DNA of 64,000 nucleotides, from positions 1,426,001-1,490,000 of the forward strand of contig NZ_CP138200.1 in the NCBI RefSeq assembly GCF_050859025.1, written 5' to 3'. The position numbers were made by a program, and so were the translations under genes. The notes beneath the pieces are model-generated. The model was not told the DNA's origin and did not search any database. It saw only the letters and a list, made by a program, of their open reading frames with translations. The stretch comes from Wukongibacter sp050859025 (GTDB lineage: Bacteria > Bacillota > Clostridia > Peptostreptococcales > Caminicellaceae). Shown piece by piece: positions 1 through 8,373 of this stretch. Position 1 is the first letter of the stretch. The number at the start of each line of letters is the position of its first letter.

Positions 1-201
1 TATGATTCGATGATAGGTAAACTCATTGCATGGGGAAGAGACCGTGGAGAAGCAATTGCTAGATTGCAAAGAGCCTTAGATGAATTTATAATAACGGGAG
101 TAAATACAAATATAGATTTTCATTGTCAAATATTATGTAATGATAAGTTTGTAGAAAACCAAATTGATACATCTTTCATAGAAAAAGAAATGATGAAATA
201 A
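1..201 (+). CDS. accC: Acetyl-CoA carboxylase, biotin carboxylase subunit (3' end only)
   Basis: The frame is open from base 1 and encodes the last 66 residues of a biotin carboxylase. The segment YDSMIGKLIAWG, followed by RALDEFIITGV and a short acidic tail, is the usual C-terminal lid of AccC. The enzyme carboxylates biotin on AccB using ATP and bicarbonate, the first half-reaction of malonyl-CoA synthesis. The N-terminal part lies outside the window. accD starts 25 bp downstream, so the genes are very likely co-transcribed. Pyruvate carboxylase or another biotin-dependent carboxylase is less likely because accD and accA follow directly. Confidence 0.9.
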   Translation, partial: YDSMIGKLIAWGRDRGEAIARLQRALDEFIITGVNTNIDFHCQILCNDKFVENQIDTSFIEKEMMK

Positions 202-226
202 ATTTTTTGAAGAAGGGTGAAACAAA

Positions 227-1144
227 GTGATAAAGGAATTATTCAGAAAAAAAAAGTATGGAACAATAAATATAAATAATGCAGAAAATGATAGCAAAAA
301 GATAGATTCAGAGTATTCTAAAAACATGAAAAAACAGGAAAAAAAGGATATAGATAATGATTTTTGGATAAGATGTAAAGGCTGCGGAGAGACCTTTTCT
401 AAAGAAGAACTAATAAATAATTTTAATGTTTGTATTAAATGTGACCAGCACCTTCGAATAGGAGCAAGGGAGAGGGTGGAGTTAGTTTTAGATGAAAGTA
501 GCTTTATAGAATACGATAGTGACATGAAGACTTTAGATCCCTTAAGCTTCCCAGGCTATGATGAGAAAATAGACAAAGCTAAGGAGCAGTCAGGAGAGTG
601 TGAGGCTGTTGTGACTGGAGAAGGAAGAATTAATGAAATACCAGTTGTTATATGTGTTATGAATCCAGAATTTATGATAGGTAGCATGGGATCAGTTGTC
701 GGAGAAAAAATCACTAGGGCAATCGAAAGAGCAATAGATAAGGAATTATCGGTAATAATATTTTCTGCTTCAGGTGGTGCGAGGATGCAGGAGGGGATAT
801 TATCCTTAATGCAGATGGGAAAAACCTCTGCTGCACTTAGTAGATTAGCAGATAAAGGATTATTATATATATCTGTTTTAACTGACCCTACAACTGGTGG
901 AGTTACAGCAAGCTTTGCTATGCTTGGAGATATCATTTTAGCAGAGCCAAAGGCCTTAATTGGCTTTGCCGGACCAAGGGTTATAGAACAAACGATAAGA
1001 CAAAAACTCCCAGAGGGATTCCAAAGATCAGAATTTCTGAAGGATAAGGGATTTGTCGATAAGATTGTTCACAGAAAGGACTTAAAGCGTATGCTTTATA
1101 GAATATTAGACATTCATACAATAGGGGGTGGGAAAAATGAATAA
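227..1144 (+). CDS. accD: Acetyl-CoA carboxylase, carboxyltransferase beta subunit
   Basis: The beta half of the carboxyltransferase that moves CO2 from carboxybiotin to acetyl-CoA in the cytoplasm. It is 305 residues with a GTG start behind a GAAGGGTG ribosome binding site. A four-cysteine zinc ribbon is visible (C50, C53, C69, C72), followed by the crotonase-fold carboxyltransferase domain with the conserved ASGGARMQEG and DPTTGGV segments. About 45 charged residues precede the zinc ribbon, a common variable extension. The end overlaps accA by 8 bp, which suggests translational coupling of the two subunits. Confidence 0.95.
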   Translation: MIKELFRKKKYGTININNAENDSKKIDSEYSKNMKKQEKKDIDNDFWIRCKGCGETFSKEELINNFNVCIKCDQHLRIGARERVELVLDESSFIEYDSDMKTLDPLSFPGYDEKIDKAKEQSGECEAVVTGEGRINEIPVVICVMNPEFMIGSMGSVVGEKITRAIERAIDKELSVIIFSASGGARMQEGILSLMQMGKTSAALSRLADKGLLYISVLTDPTTGGVTASFAMLGDIILAEPKALIGFAGPRVIEQTIRQKLPEGFQRSEFLKDKGFVDKIVHRKDLKRMLYRILDIHTIGGGKNE

Positions 1145-2087
1145 CTCCCTAGAATTTGAAAAGCCAGTAATTGAGCTTGAAGAGAAAATTAGTGAACTGG
1201 AAAGCTTTGCCGAGTCAAATGGAGTTAACTTATCAGATGAGATAAATATTCTTAAAGATAAGCTAGAAAAAATTAAGAAGGAAGTATACTCTAACTTAGC
1301 ACCGTGGCAGATAGTCAAGGTTGCAAGATTGCAGGAAAGACCAACCACATTAGAATATATAGGGCTTATTATACCCGATTTTATAGAGCTTCATGGAGAC
1401 AGATTTTATGGAGATGATAGTGCAATTGTTGGTGGAATAGGAACCCTTGATGGAATGCCTGTAACTGTTATTGGACAACAAAAAGGAAAAAACACAAAGG
1501 AAAACATTAAGAGAAACTTTGGTATGCCCCATCCAGAAGGATATAGAAAAGCTCTTAGACTTATGAAACAGGCTGAAAAATTTAAGAGACCCGTTATTAT
1601 GTTTGTTGATACACCTGGAGCCTATTGTGGCCTAGGTGCCGAAGAGAGAGGTCAAGGAGAGGCCATAGCCGTTAATCTTTTGGAAATGAGTAGACTAAAA
1701 ACTCCAATAATAGTAGTAGTAATAGGGGAAGGGGGAAGCGGTGGAGCCTTAGCCCTAGGTATTGGTGATAGAGTCTGTATGCTTCAAAATTCAATATATT
1801 CCGTAATTTCTCCAGAGGGGCTTTCAAGTATTCTTTGGAAGGATGCATCCTTAGCTGAAAAAGCAGCAGAAATAATGAAATTGACAGCTCAGGATTTATC
1901 TGACCTTGCTGTAATAGACAAAATAATTGAGGAACCTACAGGAGGGGCCCATAAGGATATTGAATTTGTTTCAGATAGAATGAAAGATTATCTTTTAAAG
2001 GAATTAAAGGAGTTAACAGAATTAGACAATGATACATTATTGTCTAATAGATATAAAAAAATAAGAGCTATAGGCTCTTGGGAATAA
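1137..2087 (+). CDS. accA: Acetyl-CoA carboxylase, carboxyltransferase alpha subunit
   Basis: Partner of AccD in the alpha2-beta2 carboxyltransferase. It is 316 residues from the ATG at 1137. A GTG nine bases upstream is in frame, but the G-rich ribosome binding site (AGGGGGTGGG, about 1123-1132) lies between the two and is correctly spaced only for 1137. A coiled N-terminal helix (ELEEKISELE) precedes the carboxyltransferase fold. Typical AccA signatures include PHPEGYRKALRLM, DTPGAYCG and GEGGSGGALALG. No clear terminator follows, and the next gene is about 95 bp away. Confidence 0.95.
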   Translation: MNNSLEFEKPVIELEEKISELESFAESNGVNLSDEINILKDKLEKIKKEVYSNLAPWQIVKVARLQERPTTLEYIGLIIPDFIELHGDRFYGDDSAIVGGIGTLDGMPVTVIGQQKGKNTKENIKRNFGMPHPEGYRKALRLMKQAEKFKRPVIMFVDTPGAYCGLGAEERGQGEAIAVNLLEMSRLKTPIIVVVIGEGGSGGALALGIGDRVCMLQNSIYSVISPEGLSSILWKDASLAEKAAEIMKLTAQDLSDLAVIDKIIEEPTGGAHKDIEFVSDRMKDYLLKELKELTELDNDTLLSNRYKKIRAIGSWE

Positions 2088-2143
2088 TTTTTTAAATTTG
2101 TAGCGAATAATTTAAAAATATTTATTTAATCATGGATAAATAA

Positions 2144-2170
2144 CCAGTTATTACAAAAAATAATAACTGG
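2144..2170 (+). promoter_or_regulatory. Leader hairpin abutting a ribosome binding site
   Basis: A perfect 10-bp inverted repeat, CCAGTTATTA (2144-2153) and TAATAACTGG (2161-2170), has a 7-nt A-rich loop. Its last bases are the GG that opens the GGAGGTGA ribosome binding site of the CotF-like gene. In RNA the hairpin could stabilise the 5' end or modulate ribosome access. There is no T-run, so it is not a terminator. Confidence 0.5.
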
Positions 2171-2183
2171 AGGTGACATTGTG

Positions 2184-2660
2184 ATGTTAAATTTAAGCCA
2201 AAAAGAAAGATTGCTTTTAGAGGACCAAAAAAGTCATGAAGACGCTTGTGTAAAGAAGTATACTAAATATGCCAATGAAGCCGAGGACCCAGTACTTAGA
2301 CAAATGTTTTTAAACCATGCGAATCAAGAAAAGCAGCATTTTGATAGCCTAAGTCAGATACTGAATGGACAGCTTCCAAGCATGCCTGGTGGACAGGGGC
2401 AACAAGGCCAGCAAGGTAACAATCAATATGCTGCGCAGGCTTCAACTGGAGGAGGCTCCTACAGCCAAAAGGATGAATATCTTTGTCAGGACCTTTTAAC
2501 GACTGAAAAATATGTGTCAGCTACTTACAATACAACTATTTTTGAATGTAGGGACACAAATTTAAGACAAATTCTAAACCATATTCAGACAGAAGAACAG
2601 CATCATGGAGAAGATATATTCAATTATATGCAAAGTAAAGGCATGTATAATGTGCAATAG
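2184..2660 (+). CDS. CotF-like / ferritin-like spore coat protein
   Basis: A 158-residue protein of two ferritin-like helical hairpins. The first half carries ERLLLEDQKSHEDACVKKY and a HANQEKQHF segment, the second EYLCQDLLTTEKYVSATYN and a TEEQHHGEDI segment. A Gly/Gln-rich linker (about residues 70-95, GGQGQQGQQG) joins them. This is the Coat F / DUF892-like pattern of clostridial spore proteins, and E-x-x-H pairs in both halves are typical of ferritin-like folds, though metal binding is not proven. ATG 2184 is preferred over GTG 2181 because it sits 7 nt after AGGTGA. A spore coat role is inferred from family. Confidence 0.75.
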   Translation: MLNLSQKERLLLEDQKSHEDACVKKYTKYANEAEDPVLRQMFLNHANQEKQHFDSLSQILNGQLPSMPGGQGQQGQQGNNQYAAQASTGGGSYSQKDEYLCQDLLTTEKYVSATYNTTIFECRDTNLRQILNHIQTEEQHHGEDIFNYMQSKGMYNVQ

Positions 2661-2667
2661 GTTTATA

Positions 2668-2766
2668 AACTAGCTGCTAGCTTCTATCTACTAGGTTCTT
2701 AATAAAAATCTCTTATATAAATATTAAAGAGAAAATAAGCCTAGGAGTTAGGAGCTAGCAGCTTAT
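2668..2766. repeat. Imperfect palindromic intergenic element
   Basis: The arms AGCTGCTAGCT (2672-2682) and AGCTAGCAGCT (near 2753-2763) are exact reverse complements. The match continues inward with few mismatches (CTAGGTT against AGCCTAG), giving about a 26-bp stem across a 90-bp AT-rich element. It sits between convergent genes and could act as a bidirectional terminator or be a small mobile palindrome. Confidence 0.5.
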
Positions 2767-2770
2767 TACT

Positions 2771-3610
2771 TTATTCCACATCCTTTAATTGCGTTTTAGA
2801 TAATATATTTTCATCACATTCTTCTATAGCATCTATAGTAGGAGCTAAGATATATAAAAACAAGGATAAGTCATATTTCTTTAAATATTTAACATAGGTT
2901 CTACCTCTTAATGTAATCAAAGGGAAGTCATTACCTGTATAATATCTGGCAATAGGCTTTCCATATTGAATATAAGCCCTGTGATCTTTTGTAAATTTAT
3001 GAACAGGACTGTTTGTAATAATTGTAGAATCTAATTTAATCCAATCATTGTGAGCTATGTAGTTGATATCATAATCTATATTATCAATGGAGACATCAAA
3101 GCGTATATCATTTCTAGGACAACCTAAACTGCTGATAACCAACTCTTTTTGGTCGTAGGCTGGAACCATAGATAACTCATCAAGGTTTATCTGACCGTCA
3201 CTATAGAATCCGAAGGGTATCTCTGATTTATCACTATTTTTAACTAAATAGCCTCCATAAAAGCTGCTAAAATATCTAGAGCTTGGGTCGTAGTAGGTAG
3301 ATGAGCCATTCTTCAAATTGAAGCTACCAAAATTATATAGGATGGTTAGGGAAGCACTTCTTCCTAAGACATGTGAAAAGCCGTCGTCATCATTGAATAC
3401 CATAACAAAGGGATACCAATCCTTATTTTTTGTGAATAGTCCACCGGGGATTTTTAGATTAATGTCATATTTATTTAATAGGCTTTCTTCTTCTTGAATT
3501 TTGCTATAAAAGAACATTACAAAATAGCTTCTGATAGGAAACCATAAGGATGTATTTAGCAAGATAAATAAAGCTATAAAAAAAATAAAAAATAAAGGCA
3601 TTCTTTTCAT
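2771..3610 (-). CDS. Unknown protein with N-terminal membrane anchor
   Basis: 279 residues from an ATG at 3610 with an AGGTGG ribosome binding site. A longer open frame to 3715 lacks one. The N-terminus has a single hydrophobic segment (FFIFFIALFILL) directly after MKRMPL, a signal anchor. The rest is a soluble, aromatic-rich, mostly beta-looking region with no motif I recognise (VMVFNDDDGFSHVLGRSAS, ISSLGCPRNDIRFDV, TLRGRTYVKYL near the end). It lacks a lipobox. Likely located outside the membrane, and no function is proposed. Confidence 0.7.
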   Translation of the reverse strand: MKRMPLFFIFFIALFILLNTSLWFPIRSYFVMFFYSKIQEEESLLNKYDINLKIPGGLFTKNKDWYPFVMVFNDDDGFSHVLGRSASLTILYNFGSFNLKNGSSTYYDPSSRYFSSFYGGYLVKNSDKSEIPFGFYSDGQINLDELSMVPAYDQKELVISSLGCPRNDIRFDVSIDNIDYDINYIAHNDWIKLDSTIITNSPVHKFTKDHRAYIQYGKPIARYYTGNDFPLITLRGRTYVKYLKKYDLSLFLYILAPTIDAIEECDENILSKTQLKDVE

Positions 3611-3972
3611 ATAAATACCACCTAATATGAATTTTATGAATGTATATAGTATAGAATTATTTATTTGAATTGAGAAGATGAGAAAAATGTCGAAATATGA
3701 AAAATAGGTATACAAATAGCATGAAATTTAATATATACTATATATAAGTTAACTCACCTAGCTAGTAAAATAGAAATATCAAATGATTAAGGATATTAAT
3801 ATCCCCTTACCTAGGAACTGGCATAACAGATTAAATTATCAAAAATGGGTTAAGAAAAACTCCTTACATTCCGAAAAATTAATATACCTAATAATAGTAG
3901 CTGATAAATTTCCAGAATGTAAGTTGTTTATAATATTATATATAATCAAAGATTTTGTGAAGGAGCAACATT

Positions 3973-5157
3973 ATGATCCAATTAGACATTTTAAACCAAG
4001 CTAAGTTTCTGATTATAATATGTTTTTCTTTTTTAATATTTACATTTACAATAAGTATGAATAAGAAGAATTCTTTATCAAAAGCCTTAGGGCTGGCCTT
4101 TATTCTGCCTTTTATTATATGTGCGTATTCTTCCTTGTTTTTAGATAGTACATATACTCCATATATACTCTGGATTTCTGAGACGATTCTATCTATGGCT
4201 TTTCTGATATTAATACTTCTTAAATTTAACAACAAGAGCTATGATGCAGCAATTATTACTATATTTATAATAGGTGTGTGTTCCTATTTTATTTTGATGG
4301 AAATGCATATAATTCCATTATATTTATTATCCCATAGAAATCAAGTTTTTATATCTGCCTATATAATTATTGTAAATATAGGTTTAATGAAATATAGAAA
4401 GTTTCCAGAGAAAACATTTTTTTTAGCAAATATCTTCCTATTAGCTAGCACCTTGTTTAGTTTTTTTCAAAATCATAATAATGGACTAATCATAGCTCCG
4501 GGCTTTAGTTTTATGGCATATCTAACATTTTATAAGTATGTGTATTATGAGACTTACAATGAGCACATGAGTAAGATTAGAGAGATAAATAGGCTAAAGA
4601 AGAAAATAGATAGATCAGTTAATAAGGAGGTTAAGAAGCAATTACTACATTATGAAATGGCTAAGGAAAAACTATTAATTAAATCTAAAACCGATTCTTT
4701 GACCAAAGCATATAATAAGGAAACCATAATTAATATAATAGATGAAATGATAGAATTTAAAAAGAACGAAAAATTTTGTGTGATGATGTTTGATATAGAT
4801 AACTTTAAATATATAAATGATACTTTTGGACATATTATAGGTGATGTTTGTATAAAAAATTTAGTGAGTACCACTAGAAATAGCATTAGGGAAAAAGATC
4901 TTTTAGGAAGATTTGGTGGAGATGAATTTGTTATTGTTTTACCGGGTATAGATGTTGAAGAAGGCAAGGCAGTAGCTGAACGTCTTAGAGAAAATGTGAG
5001 TTTAATAAGGGAGCCTGAATTTACCATATCTATTGGTATATCATGCTATCCACAGGATGGGGATACAGCAAAAGACTTGGTTTCTTTAGCCGATGAAGGG
5101 CTGTATGCTTCTAAAGAAAAAGGAAAGAATATGGTATCTTACGCAAAGGTACTTTAA
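3973..5157 (+). CDS. Membrane diguanylate cyclase (GGDEF)
   Basis: Makes cyclic di-GMP from two GTP. The first ~195 residues form about six to seven hydrophobic segments of an integral membrane sensor. A charged coiled-coil linker (REINRLKKKIDRSVNKEVKKQ) leads into a C-terminal GGDEF domain. The active-site loop GGDEF is at residues 315-319. An intact product-inhibition I-site RxxD (REKD, 306-309) lies five residues before it, so the enzyme is predicted active and feedback-inhibited. An AGGAG ribosome binding site lies 7 nt upstream of ATG. Followed by a terminator at 5156. The signal sensed is unknown. Confidence 0.9.
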   Translation: MIQLDILNQAKFLIIICFSFLIFTFTISMNKKNSLSKALGLAFILPFIICAYSSLFLDSTYTPYILWISETILSMAFLILILLKFNNKSYDAAIITIFIIGVCSYFILMEMHIIPLYLLSHRNQVFISAYIIIVNIGLMKYRKFPEKTFFLANIFLLASTLFSFFQNHNNGLIIAPGFSFMAYLTFYKYVYYETYNEHMSKIREINRLKKKIDRSVNKEVKKQLLHYEMAKEKLLIKSKTDSLTKAYNKETIINIIDEMIEFKKNEKFCVMMFDIDNFKYINDTFGHIIGDVCIKNLVSTTRNSIREKDLLGRFGGDEFVIVLPGIDVEEGKAVAERLRENVSLIREPEFTISIGISCYPQDGDTAKDLVSLADEGLYASKEKGKNMVSYAKVL

Positions 5158-5190
5158 CTAGGGGTAAAAAAATTGCTCCTAGTTTTTTTT
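5156..5190 (+). terminator. Rho-independent terminator after the GGDEF gene
   Basis: AACTAGG (5156-5162) pairs with CCTAGTT (5178-5184) and is followed by a T-run to 5190. It overlaps the stop codon of the diguanylate cyclase gene. Confidence 0.8.
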
Positions 5191-5380
5191 ATAGAGATAA
5201 TTTATCGGATAAAAAGCCTCAATAGGGCTAAAAGGAGCGATATCATAATAAGCTTTTATTAAAATTTCTTAAATTTACAATATCTTTAAGGATTTTACTT
5301 TCACATTAATGTTTCTTCTACATATTATAATATTGAACGTAAATTAAATTAATAATCTAAATTTAAGAGGTGATATTTTA

Positions 5381-5860
5381 ATGGAACATTATGGTCGTGA
5401 TAATATGGAAAATGAAGAAATTATGCCAATGCAAGATATGATGGGTCCAATGCAGCCTATGTATCCAATGCAGCCAATGCAGCAAATGCAACCAATGCAA
5501 ATGATGGATCCTATGAACGCAATGGCTTGTATGTGTGCAATGGCTTGCATGAGTGCAATGGTATGTATGCAATCAATGCATGCTATGCAGCCAATGGCTA
5601 TGCAACCAATGGCAAATCCGATGATGGACCCAATGGCGAATCCGATGATGGATCCAATGGCGAATCCGATGATGGACCCAATGGCAAACCCAATGATGAA
5701 TCCAATGGCGAATCCAATGATGAATCCAATGGCAAACCCAATGATGAATCCAATGGCAAATCCAATGATGAATCCAATGGCAAATCCAATGGTTGACCCA
5801 ATGGCAAATCCAATGGTGGATCCAATGCAGTTCATGAATGGTATGTATCCTACAAGATAG
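5381..5860 (+). CDS. Extreme methionine-rich tandem-repeat protein
   Basis: 159 residues, of which about 53 are Met by hand count. Residues 1-45 are M-P-Q rich (MQPMYPMQPMQQMQPM). Residues ~46-65 hold four Cys in the pattern ACMCAMACM...VCM. Then come nine tandem 8-residue units, ANPMM(D/N)PM seven times and ANPMVDPM twice, encoded by 24-bp direct repeats. No signal peptide or membrane helix is visible. It has a good ribosome binding site (AAGAGGTGAT) and a downstream terminator, so it is expressed as its own unit. No known family is recognised. Soft thiol/thioether ligands suggest Cu(I)/Ag(I) binding, or a methionine-rich spore/structural protein. Both are inference. Confidence 0.8.
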   Translation: MEHYGRDNMENEEIMPMQDMMGPMQPMYPMQPMQQMQPMQMMDPMNAMACMCAMACMSAMVCMQSMHAMQPMAMQPMANPMMDPMANPMMDPMANPMMDPMANPMMNPMANPMMNPMANPMMNPMANPMMNPMANPMVDPMANPMVDPMQFMNGMYPTR

Positions 5861-5915
5861 GTTTAAAGAATTATTTGAAAATATAACAAATCTTCCCCAA
5901 AAGATAGCTAGCTGT

Positions 5916-5963
5916 ATTCAAAAAGGTTCCTACGCCATTATTAAAGTAGGAACCTTTTTGAAT
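5916..5963. terminator. Bidirectional terminator between Met-rich gene and ycaO
   Basis: A perfect 18-bp stem (5916-5933 with 5946-5963) around a 12-nt loop. A-runs on the left arm and T-runs on the right arm make it a terminator on both strands for the convergent Met-rich and YcaO genes. Confidence 0.85.
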
Positions 5964-5968
5964 TAGAA

Positions 5969-7798
5969 TTAAAAATCTACAAGATTCTTTAACTCTCTTT
6001 GGTCAATAGGATTTGATGCATATCTTTCCTTCAAGGTCTTATAGATACAATCTGTTATCTGGTTAAAGCAATGTGACTTAAGCTTACAGTCATTACAGTT
6101 CCAACATTGTAGTTGACCATATCTATTAAATACAGCTTCAGGCTTTCCAATGTCTCCTAATACTCCTTTTATAATATTAACTGGATAGAATAATTGTAGA
6201 GTTTTAATGGCTTCATTTTGATTTAATCCATTTAGGCGTGCTCCGATATAATCCCTAATACATTTATAATATGTAATTTCTGCTTTATTTTTATAGCTGC
6301 GGAATTTTAATTGATTTATAAATCTGTCAAAAATATTAAAGGCTTCATCTAAATTTCCTAAATGATAGTGTAGAACTCCGATAAATAAATCAATACTGCT
6401 ATAGTACCAGGGAAAGACGGCTTTAGTTTTAAGATTCAAAAACTGAGGTATTGATGAAAATCTATTGTATTTCTCTTTTTCAAAAAAATTAAATACTTCA
6501 TTTATAGATTCTTCAGATAGATTTTCTAAATTTCGAATATGTCGTTTTATTGCATTATATCTAGAATATCTATCAATAGCTCTAATATCGTCAAATTCCT
6601 CTATTTCACTTAAACCAGGTATTATTACATGATAGCTAGGAAAATTAAGATAGGAAACGTCACGAATAAAGATATCAAAGCCCTTGCTTTCTATAAAATT
6701 GAGCATATACTTAAACATTTCTATGTTGTTTAACTTATAGAGATTTTCGAACTTTTGAAATTCATAGCTAAATTCATGGCTAAAGAGTTCTATTGGATAA
6801 GCTCCAGAACCATTGACAAGTATATTTAAGAGATTATCATGCTCATCATCAATATTAGATTTATATGAGAATTCTTTAAGACCCATCATATTTTTTATAT
6901 TTTGACCCTGTAAAAGCTCCGTTAAAGTTCTTTCAGCTGCTATTTCAAATATAGGGTGGGAGCCAAATTTAATGAAGTAGGTTTGATCGTTTCTGTTGAT
7001 AAAGATTGCACAGACAACGGGATAGCCTTCATTTAATGAGCAATCCTTTAGGATAATTCTATAGTTGCCACTGAGTTCTATGCTATTTATCATTGAATCT
7101 ATTCTAGGATATTTTTTTATGTATTCTCTTGGTATGGTTGGGGGAGTTATTTTCTTCATAATAATTTCTTTATTTACATATCGTTCTATAATTTCCGATA
7201 TGCCTTGTACCAGAGCCTCTTGAGGAGTATTTCCTGCGCACATTCCATTGGACATATACATTTTAGAAACCATTTTTATTGGAATGTGAGATAAGCTATT
7301 ATTACTTATGTTTAAATAGGGAAGAGCTATGAAATCACATGGGATATGTTCATATGAAATATAGGTCCATTTATCAAGAAGCTCTTTTATATCAATGTTT
7401 GATTTAATACGACCTAATTGAGTATTGATCCAATCTTCATCACTATCTAAAAGTTCATCTATAGTGAAGCATTTTTCGTCTGGAGCATAGAAAAAACCCA
7501 TATATTCAAAATTTTCCTTGCCAAAATCCATAGAAAGCCTGAAATGAGACTGATTTTGTATTCTTTCTAAGAGTTCGGCATATGCACTTGCCAAGGCATA
7601 TTCATTAGTTGTTCCTTTTCCATTAGATCTAATACTTGTATTTTCAATTGTAAGAGTAACTGAATAGAAATCCTTAGCAGAATTTTGCCAACCGGTTTCT
7701 ATGGTTAAAATACCAAGATCAGTAAATATATTTCTTATCCTGTTAATTGTATTTAATGGGATTTCATCTTTATATTTTCTTTGACTTAATGAGTCCAT
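5969..7798 (-). CDS. YcaO-domain protein with C-terminal TPR-like region and Cys cluster
   Basis: YcaO enzymes use ATP to activate peptide or protein backbone amides (azoline, thioamide or amidine formation). The 609-residue protein starts at 7798, where GGAGGGT lies 7 nt upstream. Longer starts at 7813 (ATG) and 7825 (TTG) would overlap the upstream gene and lack a site. The ATP/Mg signature helices are visible: SAYAELLER, QGISEIIERY and RTLTELLQGQ. After the YcaO domain (~1-400) comes a helical repeat region (YHLGNLDEAFNIFDRF), then a CWNCNDCKLKSHC metal-ligand-like cluster near the C-terminus. The length and C-terminal helices resemble E. coli YcaO. It has a 16-bp gap from the YlbF gene. 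The substrate is unknown. Confidence 0.85.
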   Translation of the reverse strand: MDSLSQRKYKDEIPLNTINRIRNIFTDLGILTIETGWQNSAKDFYSVTLTIENTSIRSNGKGTTNEYALASAYAELLERIQNQSHFRLSMDFGKENFEYMGFFYAPDEKCFTIDELLDSDEDWINTQLGRIKSNIDIKELLDKWTYISYEHIPCDFIALPYLNISNNSLSHIPIKMVSKMYMSNGMCAGNTPQEALVQGISEIIERYVNKEIIMKKITPPTIPREYIKKYPRIDSMINSIELSGNYRIILKDCSLNEGYPVVCAIFINRNDQTYFIKFGSHPIFEIAAERTLTELLQGQNIKNMMGLKEFSYKSNIDDEHDNLLNILVNGSGAYPIELFSHEFSYEFQKFENLYKLNNIEMFKYMLNFIESKGFDIFIRDVSYLNFPSYHVIIPGLSEIEEFDDIRAIDRYSRYNAIKRHIRNLENLSEESINEVFNFFEKEKYNRFSSIPQFLNLKTKAVFPWYYSSIDLFIGVLHYHLGNLDEAFNIFDRFINQLKFRSYKNKAEITYYKCIRDYIGARLNGLNQNEAIKTLQLFYPVNIIKGVLGDIGKPEAVFNRYGQLQCWNCNDCKLKSHCFNQITDCIYKTLKERYASNPIDQRELKNLVDF

Positions 7799-7814
7799 AT
7801 CAATACCCTCCATA

Positions 7815-8150
7815 TTACTTTTCAAGTTCTGAGTCTATTAAGCTGTGTATTGCTTGAAATAGTTTATATACCATGTCGTTAAATGCTTTGCCTGCCTTTA
7901 GTAATCTATTTACTTCTGGAATCTGAGATAGCTTTTGAAAACTTTTATTTACTTCTAATACAAGTTGAGCAGTTTCTTTGCCCTGCATATTGAGATTATA
8001 TAGCTCGATTTGTTTCTTCTGAAAAAGATCTACTTCCTCTTTTAAACCACGATAGTTTTCTATATCTACCCTTGCGTTTTTGAGTTCTTTAAACTCATCA
8101 GTACTCTGGATTGCATTTACCAAGCTTTTAATTTCTTTTTCTAAAGACAT
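7815..8150 (-). CDS. YlbF/YmcA-family helical protein
   Basis: 111 residues, nearly all amphipathic helix, matching the Com_YlbF family: an N-terminal helix, then YRGLKEEVDLFQKKQIEL and a LSQIPEVNRLLKAGKAFNDMV segment. Characterised members (YlbF, YmcA, YaaT in Bacillus) form an Fe-S-linked complex that affects RNase Y, competence, biofilm and sporulation. The C-terminal YlbF cysteine cluster is not seen here. A GAGGAG ribosome binding site precedes ATG at 8150. It is first in a two-gene unit with the YcaO gene, suggesting a shared task. Confidence 0.75.
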   Translation of the reverse strand: MSLEKEIKSLVNAIQSTDEFKELKNARVDIENYRGLKEEVDLFQKKQIELYNLNMQGKETAQLVLEVNKSFQKLSQIPEVNRLLKAGKAFNDMVYKLFQAIHSLIDSELEK

Positions 8151-8248
8151 ATAATCAACTCCTCAATATATTGCTAATATGATATTCTTCATAACATTAT
8201 ATTCTTTCTAGCTTGTATGTATTACAAAGCCTATTATATATAGGATTG

Positions 8249-8324
8249 TTGACAATATTGGAAATTTGTATTAACATAAAGAACATAAGGTACGTACCAC
8301 GTTACAAGTGGTCACCTTGTGACC
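8249..8324 (+). promoter_or_regulatory. gntR promoter with downstream palindromic operators
   Basis: TTGACA (8249-8254), a 17-bp spacer and TAACAT (8272-8277) form a housekeeping promoter. Just after the expected start lie overlapping palindromes: GGTACGTACC (8289-8298), ACCAC-N7-GTGGT (8296-8312) and GGTCAC-CTT-GTGACC (8310-8324). This placement suggests autorepression by the GntR protein. The half-site GTGGTC recurs as GACCAC (9285-9290) before the sugar operon. Confidence 0.6.
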
Positions 8325-8373
8325 ATAATAAAAAATAGAATGTCTATAAGAAATACGTAAGATGAGGTGACTT

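Noticed and set aside
3783..4004. 73-codon open frame before the GGDEF gene
   Set aside because: No ribosome site, overlaps the well-supported GGDEF start, no recognisable pattern.
5598..5825. 24-bp tandem repeats that might look like a CRISPR array
   Set aside because: Contiguous direct repeats without spacers, in frame within the Met-rich gene.
5389..5835. Long open frames in other phases over the Met-rich repeats
   Set aside because: Low-complexity shadows of the 24-bp repeat. Only the + frame from 5381 has a ribosome site and sensible start.
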